Origin: Thermohalobaculum sp039026375
GTDB taxonomy: Bacteria; Pseudomonadota; Alphaproteobacteria; Rhodobacterales; Rhodobacteraceae
Reading direction: 5' to 3'
Assembly: GCA_039026375.1 (NCBI GenBank)
Contig: JBCCML010000016.1
Location: 1-64,000, forward strand
Length of the DNA stretch: 64,000 nucleotides
The position numbers were made by a program, and so were the translations under genes. Shown piece after piece: positions 17,660 through 26,472 of this stretch; the first letter of the stretch is position 1, and each line of letters begins with the position of its first letter. The notes beneath the pieces were generated by a model. It was not told the DNA's origin. It made no database searches and worked only from the letters and a program-made list of their open reading frames with translations.

Positions 17660-18637
17660 CTACTTTAGCGGCTCAATGACCAGTTTGCCCACGGCCTTGC
17701 GATCGGCAATGTGCCGGATCGCGGCACCGCCTTCGGCCAGCGCGTAATGGCCCGACACGCGCGGTTTGATCCGACCGTCGATCACCCAATCCATCAACGT
17801 CTTCATGTCCTGGGCATAGGCCTCGGGCTCCTTGCGCGTATAGGCACCCCAGAGCACGCCGACCAGACTGGCCTGCTTCAACAACGCCAGGTTCAGCGGG
17901 ATCTTGGGGATGTCACCCGCCGCAAAGCCGATCACCAGATGACGCCCGCGCCAGCCGATCGAACGGAAGGCAAGCTCGCTGAGCTCACCACCAACCGGGT
18001 CGTAGATGACATCCGGCCCCGTGGGGCACAGCTCCTTCAGCTTGGCGCGGAAATCGCCCTCGCTGTAGTTCAGCAACAGATCTGCGCCATGTGCGCGGCA
18101 GACTGCCAGCTTTTCCTCGGATGACGCCGCTGCAATCACGGTCGCCCCTCCGGCTTTGGCCAATTCGACCGTGGCCAGGCCCACGCCGCCGGCGGCGCCC
18201 AGGACCAACACCGTCTCGCCCGCCTGCATCGCCCCTCTGTCGAACAGCGCGTGGTAGGACGTGCCGTAGACGATGTTCAACGAGGCAGCGACATCGTGGT
18301 CGATCGCGTCAGGGACGTGGAAGCATTTGGTCGTCTCTGCCAGCACTTCCTCGGCAAAGGCGCCGTGCACGGCCGAGGCCATCACTTTGTCACCGACCTT
18401 GAATGCTGTCACGCCCGGGCCAACCGCGGAGATGATGCCGGCAAACTCCCCGCCAGGGGCAAAGGGGCGTTCGGGTTTGAACTGGTACTTGTCCTGGATG
18501 ATCAGGAAGTCAGGGAAGTTCACGCCCGCTGCATAGACGGTGATGCGGACCTCGCCTTCGCTTGGCTCGGGCACGTCCAACTCGCCCAGGACCAGATCCT
18601 CGGGCGGACCGAATTCCTTGCAGAGAAGTGCGCGCAT
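17660..18637 (-). CDS. NADPH:quinone oxidoreductase (MDR family)
   Basis: The 325-residue protein is of the zinc-less quinone reductase branch. It starts MRALLCKEFGPPEDLVL and has GVNFPDFLIIQ in the N-terminal half and VLGAAGGVGLATVELAK as the NADPH-binding loop. The start at ATG 18637 is supported by GAGGGGAC upstream; the reading frame stays open for another 380 bp, but that part is the antisense of the neighbouring gene. The serine hydrolase follows 30 bp downstream. It belongs to the same broad branch as the product of 231-1205, as a distinct paralogue. Confidence 0.88.
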   Translation of the reverse strand: MRALLCKEFGPPEDLVLGELDVPEPSEGEVRITVYAAGVNFPDFLIIQDKYQFKPERPFAPGGEFAGIISAVGPGVTAFKVGDKVMASAVHGAFAEEVLAETTKCFHVPDAIDHDVAASLNIVYGTSYHALFDRGAMQAGETVLVLGAAGGVGLATVELAKAGGATVIAAASSEEKLAVCRAHGADLLLNYSEGDFRAKLKELCPTGPDVIYDPVGGELSELAFRSIGWRGRHLVIGFAAGDIPKIPLNLALLKQASLVGVLWGAYTRKEPEAYAQDMKTLMDWVIDGRIKPRVSGHYALAEGGAAIRHIADRKAVGKLVIEPLK

Positions 18638-18735
18638 CGTTCTGTCCCCTCGCTGACCGGTGTTCGGCGCGACATTACCGATCAGGCCCGCCGAGTAAAC
18701 AGGCCGCGCCGGGGCGTGAGCCGTGGCGTCAGAGG

Positions 18736-19443
18736 TTAGGCAGGTTTTCGCGCCAACCAGGTCAGCACGGTGGCGGGCATGTAGCCGCGGCTGAGATAGG
18801 CGGTCTTGCCCAACTGTTTCAGCATGTTCTGGTTTGCGGGCTGTGGCAGCAGCACCTGGAATAGCTGCGGCTCTAGTTTCAGCGCCTCGACATCCACGGC
18901 GGGCACCCCGCCGCGGTGCAGGCGGTAGCAGACGTCCGAGGAGCCGCCAGAATAGAACATATCCTCCGTCTGGAAGTCGGGGAACAGGACCTGCAGGCCT
19001 GAGAACGAGATCCGCCAAAAGTCGTCCGGAAAGTCGTGAAAGCCCTGGACCCAGGGCACCTGGATGAAGGCCAGACCGCCCGGGCGCAACAACGCGGCGA
19101 CGTTGCGCGCCGCCACGAACGGGTCGCGCACATGTTCCAGCAGGTGCGCGCAGATAACCGCGCCAAAGGTCTGATCCTCCCCCAAGGCGGCATTGACGCG
19201 TTCCAGGGGCCAGGTGATGTCCATGACCAAGTCGACATTGTCGCCTTCTTCCAAGTCGGCGCCCACGACCTTTTGCCCAGAGAGCGCGCCGCGCCAGGTA
19301 AACCGGCCCTCGACCTTCTGGTCGATCACCTGGCTGCGCGCGCCGATGTGCAGCACAGGCCCCTCCAGCAGTTTGGCGATGCGGGCACGCTCCGCTGCGT
19401 AGGCAAGCTGCGTCACTTCCAGCTGAACGGCGCCTTTCGTCAT
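18736..19443 (-). CDS. SAM-dependent methyltransferase-like protein
   Basis: The 235-residue class I methyltransferase fold shows a SAM-binding region around VVGADLEEGDNVDLVMDI, then FGAVICAHLLEHVRDPF and LLRPGGLAFIQVPWVQGFHD, the common order of motifs I, IV and V. ATG 19443 has AAGGACC upstream, and an in-frame ATG 75 bp earlier lacks family sequence. The usual first glycine-rich loop is modified to LHIGARSQ. The substrate is unknown. It precedes the quinone reductase by about 100 bp in the same orientation. Confidence 0.75.
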   Translation of the reverse strand: MTKGAVQLEVTQLAYAAERARIAKLLEGPVLHIGARSQVIDQKVEGRFTWRGALSGQKVVGADLEEGDNVDLVMDITWPLERVNAALGEDQTFGAVICAHLLEHVRDPFVAARNVAALLRPGGLAFIQVPWVQGFHDFPDDFWRISFSGLQVLFPDFQTEDMFYSGGSSDVCYRLHRGGVPAVDVEALKLEPQLFQVLLPQPANQNMLKQLGKTAYLSRGYMPATVLTWLARKPA

Positions 19444-19468
19444 GCAGGGTCCTTTCGCTGCGGGGGCT

Positions 19469-20461
19469 TTATGCCATGCCGATCTGCCAGGTGGCACCAT
19501 GGTCATGCAAGTCGACATCCAGCGTCATGCGCGCGCGATGGCCGTGCACGATGCCACGGGCGATCTCCACCCAGGCCGCCAGGATGTCGTCGCGGGCGGG
19601 CCCGATGATCCCGCGCACAAGGCGCATGTCGGTCGTTTCTATCTGGGTGCCGTCCAAGGTGACCCGGTCGCCGGCTGCTGCGAACAACTGGGCCAGGACT
19701 GCTGCCGCGCCCTCTGGCCCACCGTCTTCCCCGCCGGCTGCGTCCACCACCTGCCGCCAACACTGCAGGCCGGTCAGACGCGCAGCGGGCAGGGCGATCT
19801 GGCGCATACGCTCTTGGCCCAGAACCTCGCCCAGGGTGGGCAACCCGTTGCGCAGGTACTCGGCGGCATAGTTCCGCTCGGCCTTGGCCAGGCGCGCGGC
19901 ATCCCAATCAGCGGCAGGGGGGTGAGGCTGATCGGCAGGATCGAAGCGCGGCGGCACCTCATTGGGGGCGAATCTGAGCCGCGTGTCTTCCGTTAGATCA
20001 TGCGCCTCCTCGACGAAGTACCCGCAGAGACCATAACCCGAGACATCCTCTGACACACAGACATAGCCCAGCCGCGGATTGCCCAGGCTGACCCCGTTTT
20101 GCGCGTACCAGCCGGTCAGGAAACCGCGCCCAGCCTCCGCTGGCAAGGCGGCCAGAGCCGGGCCATCATGGATCCAGCGCGGATAGCGAAACCGCACCCA
20201 GGCCTTTCGTGCGCTTTCCTCATGGTATTCAACCGCCACACCGCCCATCGCGTTCGAGAGCGCGTGATAGCGCGCACAGGCCACCGCATGCGGCAGCCCG
20301 CGCAGCCCCAGTTTCTCGAAGCTGGAGAGGAACTTCGCCTCATGCTGGCGCCTAAACAGCAGGTGCATCCAGCGGCCCAGAGCGTCCCGGTCCGCTTCAA
20401 TCGCCACCCGCAACTGCAGGCTGACAAAGAACTGGTGTGCCAGTTCTGCGACCGATTTCAT
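19469..20461 (-). CDS. Hypothetical protein, 330 residues
   Basis: I do not recognise this protein with confidence. It has no signal peptide and no membrane helices. The N-terminal half is helical and contains LGRWMHLLFRRQHEAKF and GGVAVEYHEESARKAWVRF. The middle has Cys-containing GYVCVSEDVSGYGLCGYF. The C-terminal part is mixed alpha/beta, with GIVHGHRARMTLDVDLHDHG. The alternation of strand-turn-strand suggests a small-molecule-binding enzyme, but that is a guess. It ends 25 bp before the methyltransferase start in the same direction, so it is probably in one transcription unit with it. Confidence 0.65.
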   Translation of the reverse strand: MKSVAELAHQFFVSLQLRVAIEADRDALGRWMHLLFRRQHEAKFLSSFEKLGLRGLPHAVACARYHALSNAMGGVAVEYHEESARKAWVRFRYPRWIHDGPALAALPAEAGRGFLTGWYAQNGVSLGNPRLGYVCVSEDVSGYGLCGYFVEEAHDLTEDTRLRFAPNEVPPRFDPADQPHPPAADWDAARLAKAERNYAAEYLRNGLPTLGEVLGQERMRQIALPAARLTGLQCWRQVVDAAGGEDGGPEGAAAVLAQLFAAAGDRVTLDGTQIETTDMRLVRGIIGPARDDILAAWVEIARGIVHGHRARMTLDVDLHDHGATWQIGMA

Positions 20462-20563
20462 GATGGCGATCGCCCCGGCTCCACCTGTTTGCGTATCTGT
20501 TGGCTTAACTATCGCAACCTCCTAGTGGGAACTCTCGGTTCGCTCATTGCAGAGCGTTAGAGG

Positions 20564-21160
20564 CTAAAACACCTCAGCCTCATCCTCGATGCTAGGAGGG
20601 CGCCGCCAACCCAGCAGGGCAATCAGCCATAGCCAGGTTGCCACGAACGCGCACGCAATAAGGCCCGCAATAGAATCCACACGTCCGTCGAACCACCAAA
20701 CGACAGATCCTGCGGCGGACACCGCGATCAAGACCGACATCAGGATCTGCAGAAAGTCAGGTGGCCATTCATCCTCGAGCGATCGCTCTGAGATCTCTGC
20801 GAACAGAATGCCGGCCAGGAACGATACGACGGCGGGGAAGGCGAAGATCGGCTGGAAAGCCAAAGGGATTGCCAGTGCCATTGGCGATAGCCACATGTCT
20901 GTGCGCGCGGCGTACCATCTGGCGAGCTGCACGGACAGTCCAGCCCGCAGCAGTAACCAACGGCGCAGAATGTAGGTGATCGCCAGAGTTCCGAGCACCA
21001 CCATCGGCAGGAACAGAATGATCGCGGCAGCCCTTATCCTAGACGTTAGATCAGAACCGGCGAGGGCGGCATCAACTTCGTGTAGCGCGACGATCGAAAA
21101 TGGCACGAGCACCCCAACGCGAAGAATCGAAATGCCCCACGCGATCGACTGAACACGCAT
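20564..21160 (-). CDS. Hypothetical membrane protein
   Basis: The 198-residue protein has about five hydrophobic segments: near residues 5-25, 35-60, 80-110 (WLSPMALAIPLAFQPIFAF), 130-150 (ILMSVLIAVSAAGSVVWWF) and 160-180 (LIACAFVATWLWLIALL). The tail is acidic and cytoplasmic. No family motif is recognised. ATG 21160 has AAGGGCGC upstream. It starts 11 bp after the SDR stop, so it is probably translated from the SDR transcript. Confidence 0.65.
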   Translation of the reverse strand: MRVQSIAWGISILRVGVLVPFSIVALHEVDAALAGSDLTSRIRAAAIILFLPMVVLGTLAITYILRRWLLLRAGLSVQLARWYAARTDMWLSPMALAIPLAFQPIFAFPAVVSFLAGILFAEISERSLEDEWPPDFLQILMSVLIAVSAAGSVVWWFDGRVDSIAGLIACAFVATWLWLIALLGWRRPPSIEDEAEVF

Positions 21161-21171
21161 CGATTGCGCCC

Positions 21172-21924
21172 TTACTCCAGCCCCGCGCCGTCGTGGAACT
21201 TCACATAGCCCCTGTTCCAGGTGGGGCTGACGACCATCTGGTTCAGGCAAACATGCTCGGGCTGGGCGGCCACGAACCAGATCGCCTGGCCCATATCCTC
21301 AGGTTGGACCATCTTGGCGCGGATCTCGGCGGGGATCGGCACCGGCCGCTTGTCCATGATCTCAGTTGAAACCTCGCCCGGGCAGATCGCGGTGGCGCGA
21401 ATGCCGTTGACGCACTCTTCCATGTTCAGGTTCTCGGTCAGCGCGTTCACGGCATGTTTGGCAGCGGTGTAGGCGGGACCGGTCAGAAAGCTGGGCCGCA
21501 CGCCCGCCCAGGACGAGATGTTGATGATCTGGCCTTCCTTGCGTACCCGCATGGCGGGCAGAACCGCCTGGGTGCAGTAGAAGACACCGTCGACATTGAT
21601 CCGATGTATCGCCTCCCAGTCGGTGGTCGAGACCTCGCTCCAATGCCGATTCGGCACGTTGATCCCGGCGTTGTTCACCAGGATGTCCACGGTCCCGTGG
21701 CTTTCGGCGATCTCGGCCCCAGCGGCCGCCACGGCGTCGCGGTCCATGACGTCCAACACCTGGATATGGCCGCCGGTCTCCGCCGCCACCGCCTGTAACC
21801 GCTCGGCCCGGCGCCCGGACAGGACCAACCGGCAGCCCGCCTCAGCTAAGCGCTTTGCCGCGGCCGCCCCAATGCCTGTGCCGGCCCCGGTTATCCAGAC
21901 CAATTTCCCTGTCAGATCGCGCAT
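21172..21924 (-). CDS. Short-chain dehydrogenase/reductase
   Basis: The 250-residue classical SDR has the cofactor motif ITGAGTGIGAAAA, NNAG near residue 84, and the catalytic residues in SSWAG and YTAAK. It uses NAD(P)H on an unknown alcohol or ketone. ATG 21924 is chosen because AGGAGAG lies just upstream; the open frame continues for 90 bp beyond it without family sequence. It heads a two-gene unit with the small membrane protein and is divergent from the DUF3299 gene. Confidence 0.87.
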   Translation of the reverse strand: MRDLTGKLVWITGAGTGIGAAAAKRLAEAGCRLVLSGRRAERLQAVAAETGGHIQVLDVMDRDAVAAAGAEIAESHGTVDILVNNAGINVPNRHWSEVSTTDWEAIHRINVDGVFYCTQAVLPAMRVRKEGQIINISSWAGVRPSFLTGPAYTAAKHAVNALTENLNMEECVNGIRATAICPGEVSTEIMDKRPVPIPAEIRAKMVQPEDMGQAIWFVAAQPEHVCLNQMVVSPTWNRGYVKFHDGAGLE

Positions 21925-22052
21925 GTATCTCTCCTCTTTGCCTACTGCATAGGCCGGGGCAGGCGGCGCGAAAAGCCCCAGGCGACGACAAGTGGTCAGG
22001 CGTGCTATACCCACCGCGGGGCCGGTGCCGGCACCCGGTGTCGGAGGTGCGG

Positions 22053-22859
22053 ATGATCCGTCGGATCGTGGCTGTTCTATCGCTTTGTTTGCTGGCGGCG
22101 ACGCCGGCGGCCGAAGCTATAGCTCAGACCACGGAGGCCAGCGCGCGCACGATAGGGTGGGAAATGCTCGTCCCCGAAGAAGGTGCCGTCCCGCCCGTCG
22201 ATCCCTTCGAGGGCCTTTCCATGTGGGTGCGGTTCGATCTGGAATATGCCGTCGAGACGTTTGCCGCCGTCGATGCCGGTCTGCTGCCCCAGGGTAGCGA
22301 CCAACATGCTATGGCACAGCAAATCGTCGACAGTCTGGCTGCGGATGGGCTGGACCCGCACCGCTTGATCCGGGACATGGCCGCGCTGGACGCCGCCCGC
22401 GCCGCGGCGCAGCAGGCGATTAATCCGACGATGGACGGCCAGATCGTGCAATTGCCGGGCTACGCCTTGCCGTTGTCGGCCGACCCGGACCCCGTCGGCG
22501 CGTTCCTGCTGCTGCCCTTCGTCGGCGCCTGCATCCACTATCCGCAGCCCCCCGCAAACCAGGTTATCCGGGCAGAGCTGGCAATGCCCCACCGGTTCAC
22601 GGGCCGCTACCAAAGCGTCTGGATCACTGGACGCTTGCGTGCGCAGACCACGACCTCGCAACTCAGCTACGTCGATGGCAGGGCAGAGGTTTCCGCCGCC
22701 TGGACGATCGAGGTGCTGTCGATCAAGTCCTACGCGCAGGGCCCCCGCGTGCGCACCACGGGCGGCAGTTTCTCCAGGATCGCGGCGGGGCCAGATCTTC
22801 AGATAAGCCGCCGGGGCCTGCCACACCCGCCGATTTCCCTGCCGATCCCGACGGAATAG
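22053..22859 (+). CDS. DUF3299 periplasmic protein
   Basis: The 268-residue protein has an N-terminal signal peptide (RRIVAVLSLCLLAATPAAEA, cleavage near residue 24). The mature part carries DUF3299 features: GWEMLVPEE, MDGQIVQLPGYALPLSAD, and LLLPFVGACIHYPQPPANQ with a Cys and His that could bind a metal. The family has been linked to export or metal handling, but the function is not settled. ATG 22053 has GGAGG upstream. It stands alone between the divergent SDR and the convergent SUKH-like gene. Confidence 0.8.
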   Translation: MIRRIVAVLSLCLLAATPAAEAIAQTTEASARTIGWEMLVPEEGAVPPVDPFEGLSMWVRFDLEYAVETFAAVDAGLLPQGSDQHAMAQQIVDSLAADGLDPHRLIRDMAALDAARAAAQQAINPTMDGQIVQLPGYALPLSADPDPVGAFLLLPFVGACIHYPQPPANQVIRAELAMPHRFTGRYQSVWITGRLRAQTTTSQLSYVDGRAEVSAAWTIEVLSIKSYAQGPRVRTTGGSFSRIAAGPDLQISRRGLPHPPISLPIPTE

Positions 22860-22912
22860 CGCGCCCAACCTACGGGTTCAGCGCCATCCCCTCCATCCCT
22901 TGCGATGGTGTT

Positions 22913-22933
22913 CCCTCCCCCTCGTGGGGAGGG
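22913..22933. terminator. GC-rich hairpin between convergent genes
   Basis: The 8-bp arms CCCTCCCC (22913-22920) and GGGGAGGG (22926-22933) have a 5-nt loop and lie between the stops of the DUF3299 and SUKH-like genes. There is no U tract. It is a probable transcript-end hairpin and may be one copy of a dispersed gene-end repeat, because a similar CCCTCCC/GGGAGGG hairpin occurs at 42652-42668. Confidence 0.55.
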
Positions 22934-22952
22934 GTAGGGTGGGGGAAAGCAA

Positions 22953-23666
22953 TCAGCCCTTGGCGACACGCTTGCGGGGAAAGCTCTTCATAAAGCCGCC
23001 GGCTGTTCCTGCATGGAACTGATAGCGGGCCTTGTAACGGCGGAACTGATCTTCGTACCAGTTGCGCTGGACCTTCCAGTCCCGGATTTCGTCCTCTTCG
23101 CCAAACAGCTTTTCCGGCCTTTGTGCCCCGACGACCGAGGTGAAGTAATCCGCCACCGGAAACTTTCCCAAAGCCGCTTCGGCTTGCGCGGACAGCTCGT
23201 CTAGAGAGCGCGAGGTCGGGAACAGCCGCTCGATCGTCTCGAACCGGCGGGTCTCCTGATCTAGCCAGCGCTCGTAGAAGGCCAGGAATGGCCCAGCCGA
23301 GCCGCGGCCGTCATCGGGCAGCTCGACCACCGATCCATCGCCGTCCAGGCACAACGCCACCGCCTGGCCGGTCACCACCGCCTCGATCAGCGGCGCGGCG
23401 CCGTTCAGACCCGCGCGCAGGCGCACACTCGACAGGCAACGCATGCCGTTAAGCGGCCCGGGGCCGCCGTCGCCACAGACCGTGTAAAAAGCGCGTAGGT
23501 CGGTGGGCAGGCTGACGCCATTTTCCCGCTCCCAGGCGTCCAAGTCCGCCTCTGACAGTTTCGGGCCAAACTCATAGCGATGACGCCGCGCGCCCGGCGC
23601 CTGGTATCGCTGATCCAGGGCTGCCAAACGGGCCACACGCTCGCGGATTGACCAGATTCCGGACAT
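22953..23666 (-). CDS. SMI1/KNR4 (SUKH)-like protein
   Basis: The 237-residue protein has a SUKH-type N-terminal half: LSEADLDAWERENGVSLPTDLRAFYTVCGDGGPG, here around residues 35-70, followed by a beta-rich core and LDGDGSVVELP. The C-terminal quarter is charged and helical. SUKH proteins are often immunity proteins to polymorphic toxins, but many are not, and no toxin gene is next to this one. ATG 23666 has GGAGGG upstream. The call rests on the motif alone. Confidence 0.6.
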   Translation of the reverse strand: MSGIWSIRERVARLAALDQRYQAPGARRHRYEFGPKLSEADLDAWERENGVSLPTDLRAFYTVCGDGGPGPLNGMRCLSSVRLRAGLNGAAPLIEAVVTGQAVALCLDGDGSVVELPDDGRGSAGPFLAFYERWLDQETRRFETIERLFPTSRSLDELSAQAEAALGKFPVADYFTSVVGAQRPEKLFGEEDEIRDWKVQRNWYEDQFRRYKARYQFHAGTAGGFMKSFPRKRVAKG

Positions 23667-23761
23667 GAAAGCACCCTCCTGCTTGCTGGAACGGGCCGCA
23701 GGGCGCGGCCACATTCAGCGCGCAGTAGGGTCTAGATTCAGTAAAGTGTCAACTTTTGTTG

Positions 23762-25849
23762 TCACTTTTCGCTGTCATAGTCCTTGAAGCTTTTGCTCTC
23801 GGCCACCAGGCGTTCGATCAGGGCGGCAGGCTGCCAGACCTTGTTGCCATACCCCGCGGCATGGAAGGCTTTGATCTTCTCCAGCACCTTGGGCAAGCCG
23901 ATCAGGTCGGCGTGGAACATGGGCCCGCCGCGATAGACCGGGAACCCGTAGCCATAGACATAGGTGACATCGATGTCCGAGGCGCGCAGCGCGATGCCCT
24001 CTTCCAGAATGCGCGCGCCCTCGTTGACCAGGGCCAACATGGTACGCTCGACGATCTCCTCGGCGCCGATCTCGCGGCGCTGATTGTGCAGACGCAGGCC
24101 CTCTTCTTCGACGATTTGGCGGGTGACATCGTCGGGCTGCGGCGTGCGCGAGCCGTCCTCGTAGCGATAGTACCCGGCCTTGGTCTTCTGGCCAAAGCGA
24201 CCCAGCTCGCACAGCCGGTCTGCGATCGGGTTCACCTGGCCCTTTTCCTGGCGGATGCGCCAGCTGACATCCAGCCCCGCCAGGTCCGACATCGCGAACG
24301 GCCCCATGGCCAAGCCGAAGTCATAGAGCGCGCGGTCCACGTCCCACGGCATCGCCCCCTCATAGAGCATCGCAAAGGCCTGGTCGAAATAGGCATGCAG
24401 CATCCGGTTGCCGATAAAGCCGTGGCAGACCCGGGCCATCACGGGCACTTTGGCAATGCGCTTGGCCAGGCCCATGCAGGTGGCGATGACGTCCTTGGCC
24501 GTCTTCTCACCCCTGACTTCTTCCAATAATTTCATTACGTTAGCGGGCGAGAAGAAGTGCAGACCTATGACGTCTTCGGGACGCGCAGTAGCCGCGGCGA
24601 TCTCGTCCACATCCAGCGTCGAGGTATTGGTGGCCAGGATCGCGCCCGCCTTGCAGGTGGCGTCCAGCTTGGCAAAGATCTCTTTCTTCAGGGCCATGTT
24701 CTCGAAGACAGCCTCGATCACGATGTCCACATCCGCCACCGCGCCGAAGTCCAGCGAGCCCGTGATCAGGCCCATGCGGCGATCAACTTCCTCCATTGAG
24801 AAGCGTCCCCGCTTGGCCGAGCGCTCGTAGTTGCTTTGGATGACGCCCAGGCCTCGCACCAGGGCCTCCTCGTTTTGTTCGACGATGGTCACCGGGATAC
24901 CGGCATTGGCGAAGTTCATAGCGATGCCGCCGCCCATGGTGCCCGCGCCCAGGACGGCCGCCGTGTTGATTTCGCGCACCGGCGTGTCGCGCGGCACATC
25001 GGGGATCTTGGCCGCCTGACGCTCGGCAAAGAAGAAATGGCGTTGCGCGGCGGACTGATCGCTCTCCATCAGTTCGGCAAACAGGGTCCGTTCTGCGGCC
25101 ATGCCCTCGTCAAAGGGCAGGGTGGCTGCCGCCTCGATCGCCCCGATGCAGTTTTGCGGCGCCATGAAGCCGCGCTTCTTCTTGGCCCATTCGCTGCGGG
25201 CGCGGGCGAAAACCTCCGGGTCGACCTCGGCCAGTTTCTCGTCGCGGTCGCGGACCTTGACCAGCTGGTTGCCCTGACTGGCGATCTCGCGGGCCATGGC
25301 GATAGTCTCCTGGGTCAGATCGCCGTCGGTCACGCGGTCGACCACCCCCAATTCCAGCGCCTCCGCGGCGCCAATCGGATCGCCCTGGCAGATCATCTGG
25401 ATCGCCTTTTCGACACCGACCAACCGGGGCAGGCGCTGTGTGCCGCCCGCGCCCGGCAAAATACCCAGCTTCACCTCGGGCAGGCCGACCTTGGCCGAGG
25501 GCACGGCGACGCGCGCATCACAGGCCAGGGCCGTCTCCAGTCCGCCCCCCAGGGCCGTGCCGAAGATCCCGGCCACCATGGGCTTGGGGCAGGCCTCCAT
25601 CTGTTCGTGGACCTCGCGCAGGTGCGGGTCCTTGGACGGCTTGCCGAACTCTGTGATGTCGGCGCCCGCGATGAAGGTGCGACCCTCGCAGACCAACGCG
25701 ATCGACGTGACGCCGTCATCCGCGATTGCCTGGCTGACGCCCTCGACAATCCCCGAGCGCACCGCATGACTGAGCGCGTTGACCGGGGGGCTGTTCACGG
25801 TGATGACGGCCACGTCGCCGTCCGTTCTGTAGCTGACCACGTCGCTCAT
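23762..25849 (-). CDS. FadJ-type enoyl-CoA hydratase/3-hydroxyacyl-CoA dehydrogenase
   Basis: This 695-residue two-domain beta-oxidation enzyme has an N-terminal crotonase domain (about residues 1-190, with LALVCEGRTFIAGADITEF and GGGLETALACDARVAV holding the catalytic Glu). A 3-hydroxyacyl-CoA dehydrogenase follows, with the NAD loop LGAGTMGGGIAM near residue 300 and HFFSPANVMKLLEEVR. Two C-terminal helical domains complete it. It hydrates and then oxidises acyl-CoA intermediates in the cytoplasm. ATG 25849 has GGAGGACACC immediately upstream. No thiolase partner gene is adjacent. Confidence 0.92.
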   Translation of the reverse strand: MSDVVSYRTDGDVAVITVNSPPVNALSHAVRSGIVEGVSQAIADDGVTSIALVCEGRTFIAGADITEFGKPSKDPHLREVHEQMEACPKPMVAGIFGTALGGGLETALACDARVAVPSAKVGLPEVKLGILPGAGGTQRLPRLVGVEKAIQMICQGDPIGAAEALELGVVDRVTDGDLTQETIAMAREIASQGNQLVKVRDRDEKLAEVDPEVFARARSEWAKKKRGFMAPQNCIGAIEAAATLPFDEGMAAERTLFAELMESDQSAAQRHFFFAERQAAKIPDVPRDTPVREINTAAVLGAGTMGGGIAMNFANAGIPVTIVEQNEEALVRGLGVIQSNYERSAKRGRFSMEEVDRRMGLITGSLDFGAVADVDIVIEAVFENMALKKEIFAKLDATCKAGAILATNTSTLDVDEIAAATARPEDVIGLHFFSPANVMKLLEEVRGEKTAKDVIATCMGLAKRIAKVPVMARVCHGFIGNRMLHAYFDQAFAMLYEGAMPWDVDRALYDFGLAMGPFAMSDLAGLDVSWRIRQEKGQVNPIADRLCELGRFGQKTKAGYYRYEDGSRTPQPDDVTRQIVEEEGLRLHNQRREIGAEEIVERTMLALVNEGARILEEGIALRASDIDVTYVYGYGFPVYRGGPMFHADLIGLPKVLEKIKAFHAAGYGNKVWQPAALIERLVAESKSFKDYDSEK

Positions 25850-25977
25850 GGTGTCCTCCCTGGACTTTGCCGGAACCTTGTCTGAATTTTGGCCGACAAT
25901 CCCGTGAACACAGCCACCTTGCAAGCGGCGCGCAATCAAGCATGGGATTGGATGGGGGCGTTAGGCCGCTGGAAGGG

Positions 25978-26472
25978 CTATTCCTTTTTGCGGCGCACCA
26001 GATACTTCTGCTCGCCGTCGCAGACCAGCACGCCATCCTGATTGTGGACCGTGATGGCAACCGTCATCACCCCTGTGGAGTTCTGGCGTTTGAGATCGCT
26101 GATCACCACAGAGGGGTAGAGCGTGTCCCCACAATAAACGCCCTTCAGAAACCGCGAATACTGCTCGATAAAGCCGATCAGGCTGGGCCCCATGACCTGG
26201 GGCAGCACGCCTGCGCCAATGCAGCACTGGATCAGCACCTGATAGCCGTGGGCCAGCAGGTCGCGGTGCCCCTGGGCCGCGCAATAGTGCCGGTCATAGT
26301 GGATCGGGTGATTGTCACCGCTGGCCAGTTGGAACGCGCTGAACAGCGCCTCGGTCATGGTGCGCGAGGGCAGGTAGAACCGCTCGCCCACCTCGAAGTC
26401 GTCGAAGTAACGCGGCTCGCTAAAGCGGTAGGCCAGCGGGTCGATGGTGGTGTCGGCACTGCTGTCGCTCAC
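25978..26472 (-). CDS. MaoC-like hydratase (hot-dog fold)
   Basis: The 164-residue hot-dog protein carries FQLASGDNHPIHYDRHYC, the MaoC hydratase motif with Asp and His, then LLAHGYQVLIQ. It probably hydrates enoyl-CoA or a related thioester. GTG 26472 overlaps the epimerase-like gene's TGA as GTGA, and GGGGGAC lies about 5 nt upstream. ATG 26484 is also possible. Translational coupling suggests shared function with the dehydratase/epimerase gene. Confidence 0.82.
   Translation of the reverse strand: MSDSSADTTIDPLAYRFSEPRYFDDFEVGERFYLPSRTMTEALFSAFQLASGDNHPIHYDRHYCAAQGHRDLLAHGYQVLIQCCIGAGVLPQVMGPSLIGFIEQYSRFLKGVYCGDTLYPSVVISDLKRQNSTGVMTVAITVHNQDGVLVCDGEQKYLVRRKKE

Noticed and set aside
18638..19018. 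Upstream extension of the quinone reductase frame
   Set aside because: The added residues are antisense to the methyltransferase gene, and ATG 18637 has a strong ribosome binding site.
24836..25885. A 349-residue plus-strand frame opposite the FadJ-type gene
   Set aside because: It is low in recognisable motifs and fully antisense to a clearly conserved enzyme; a shadow.
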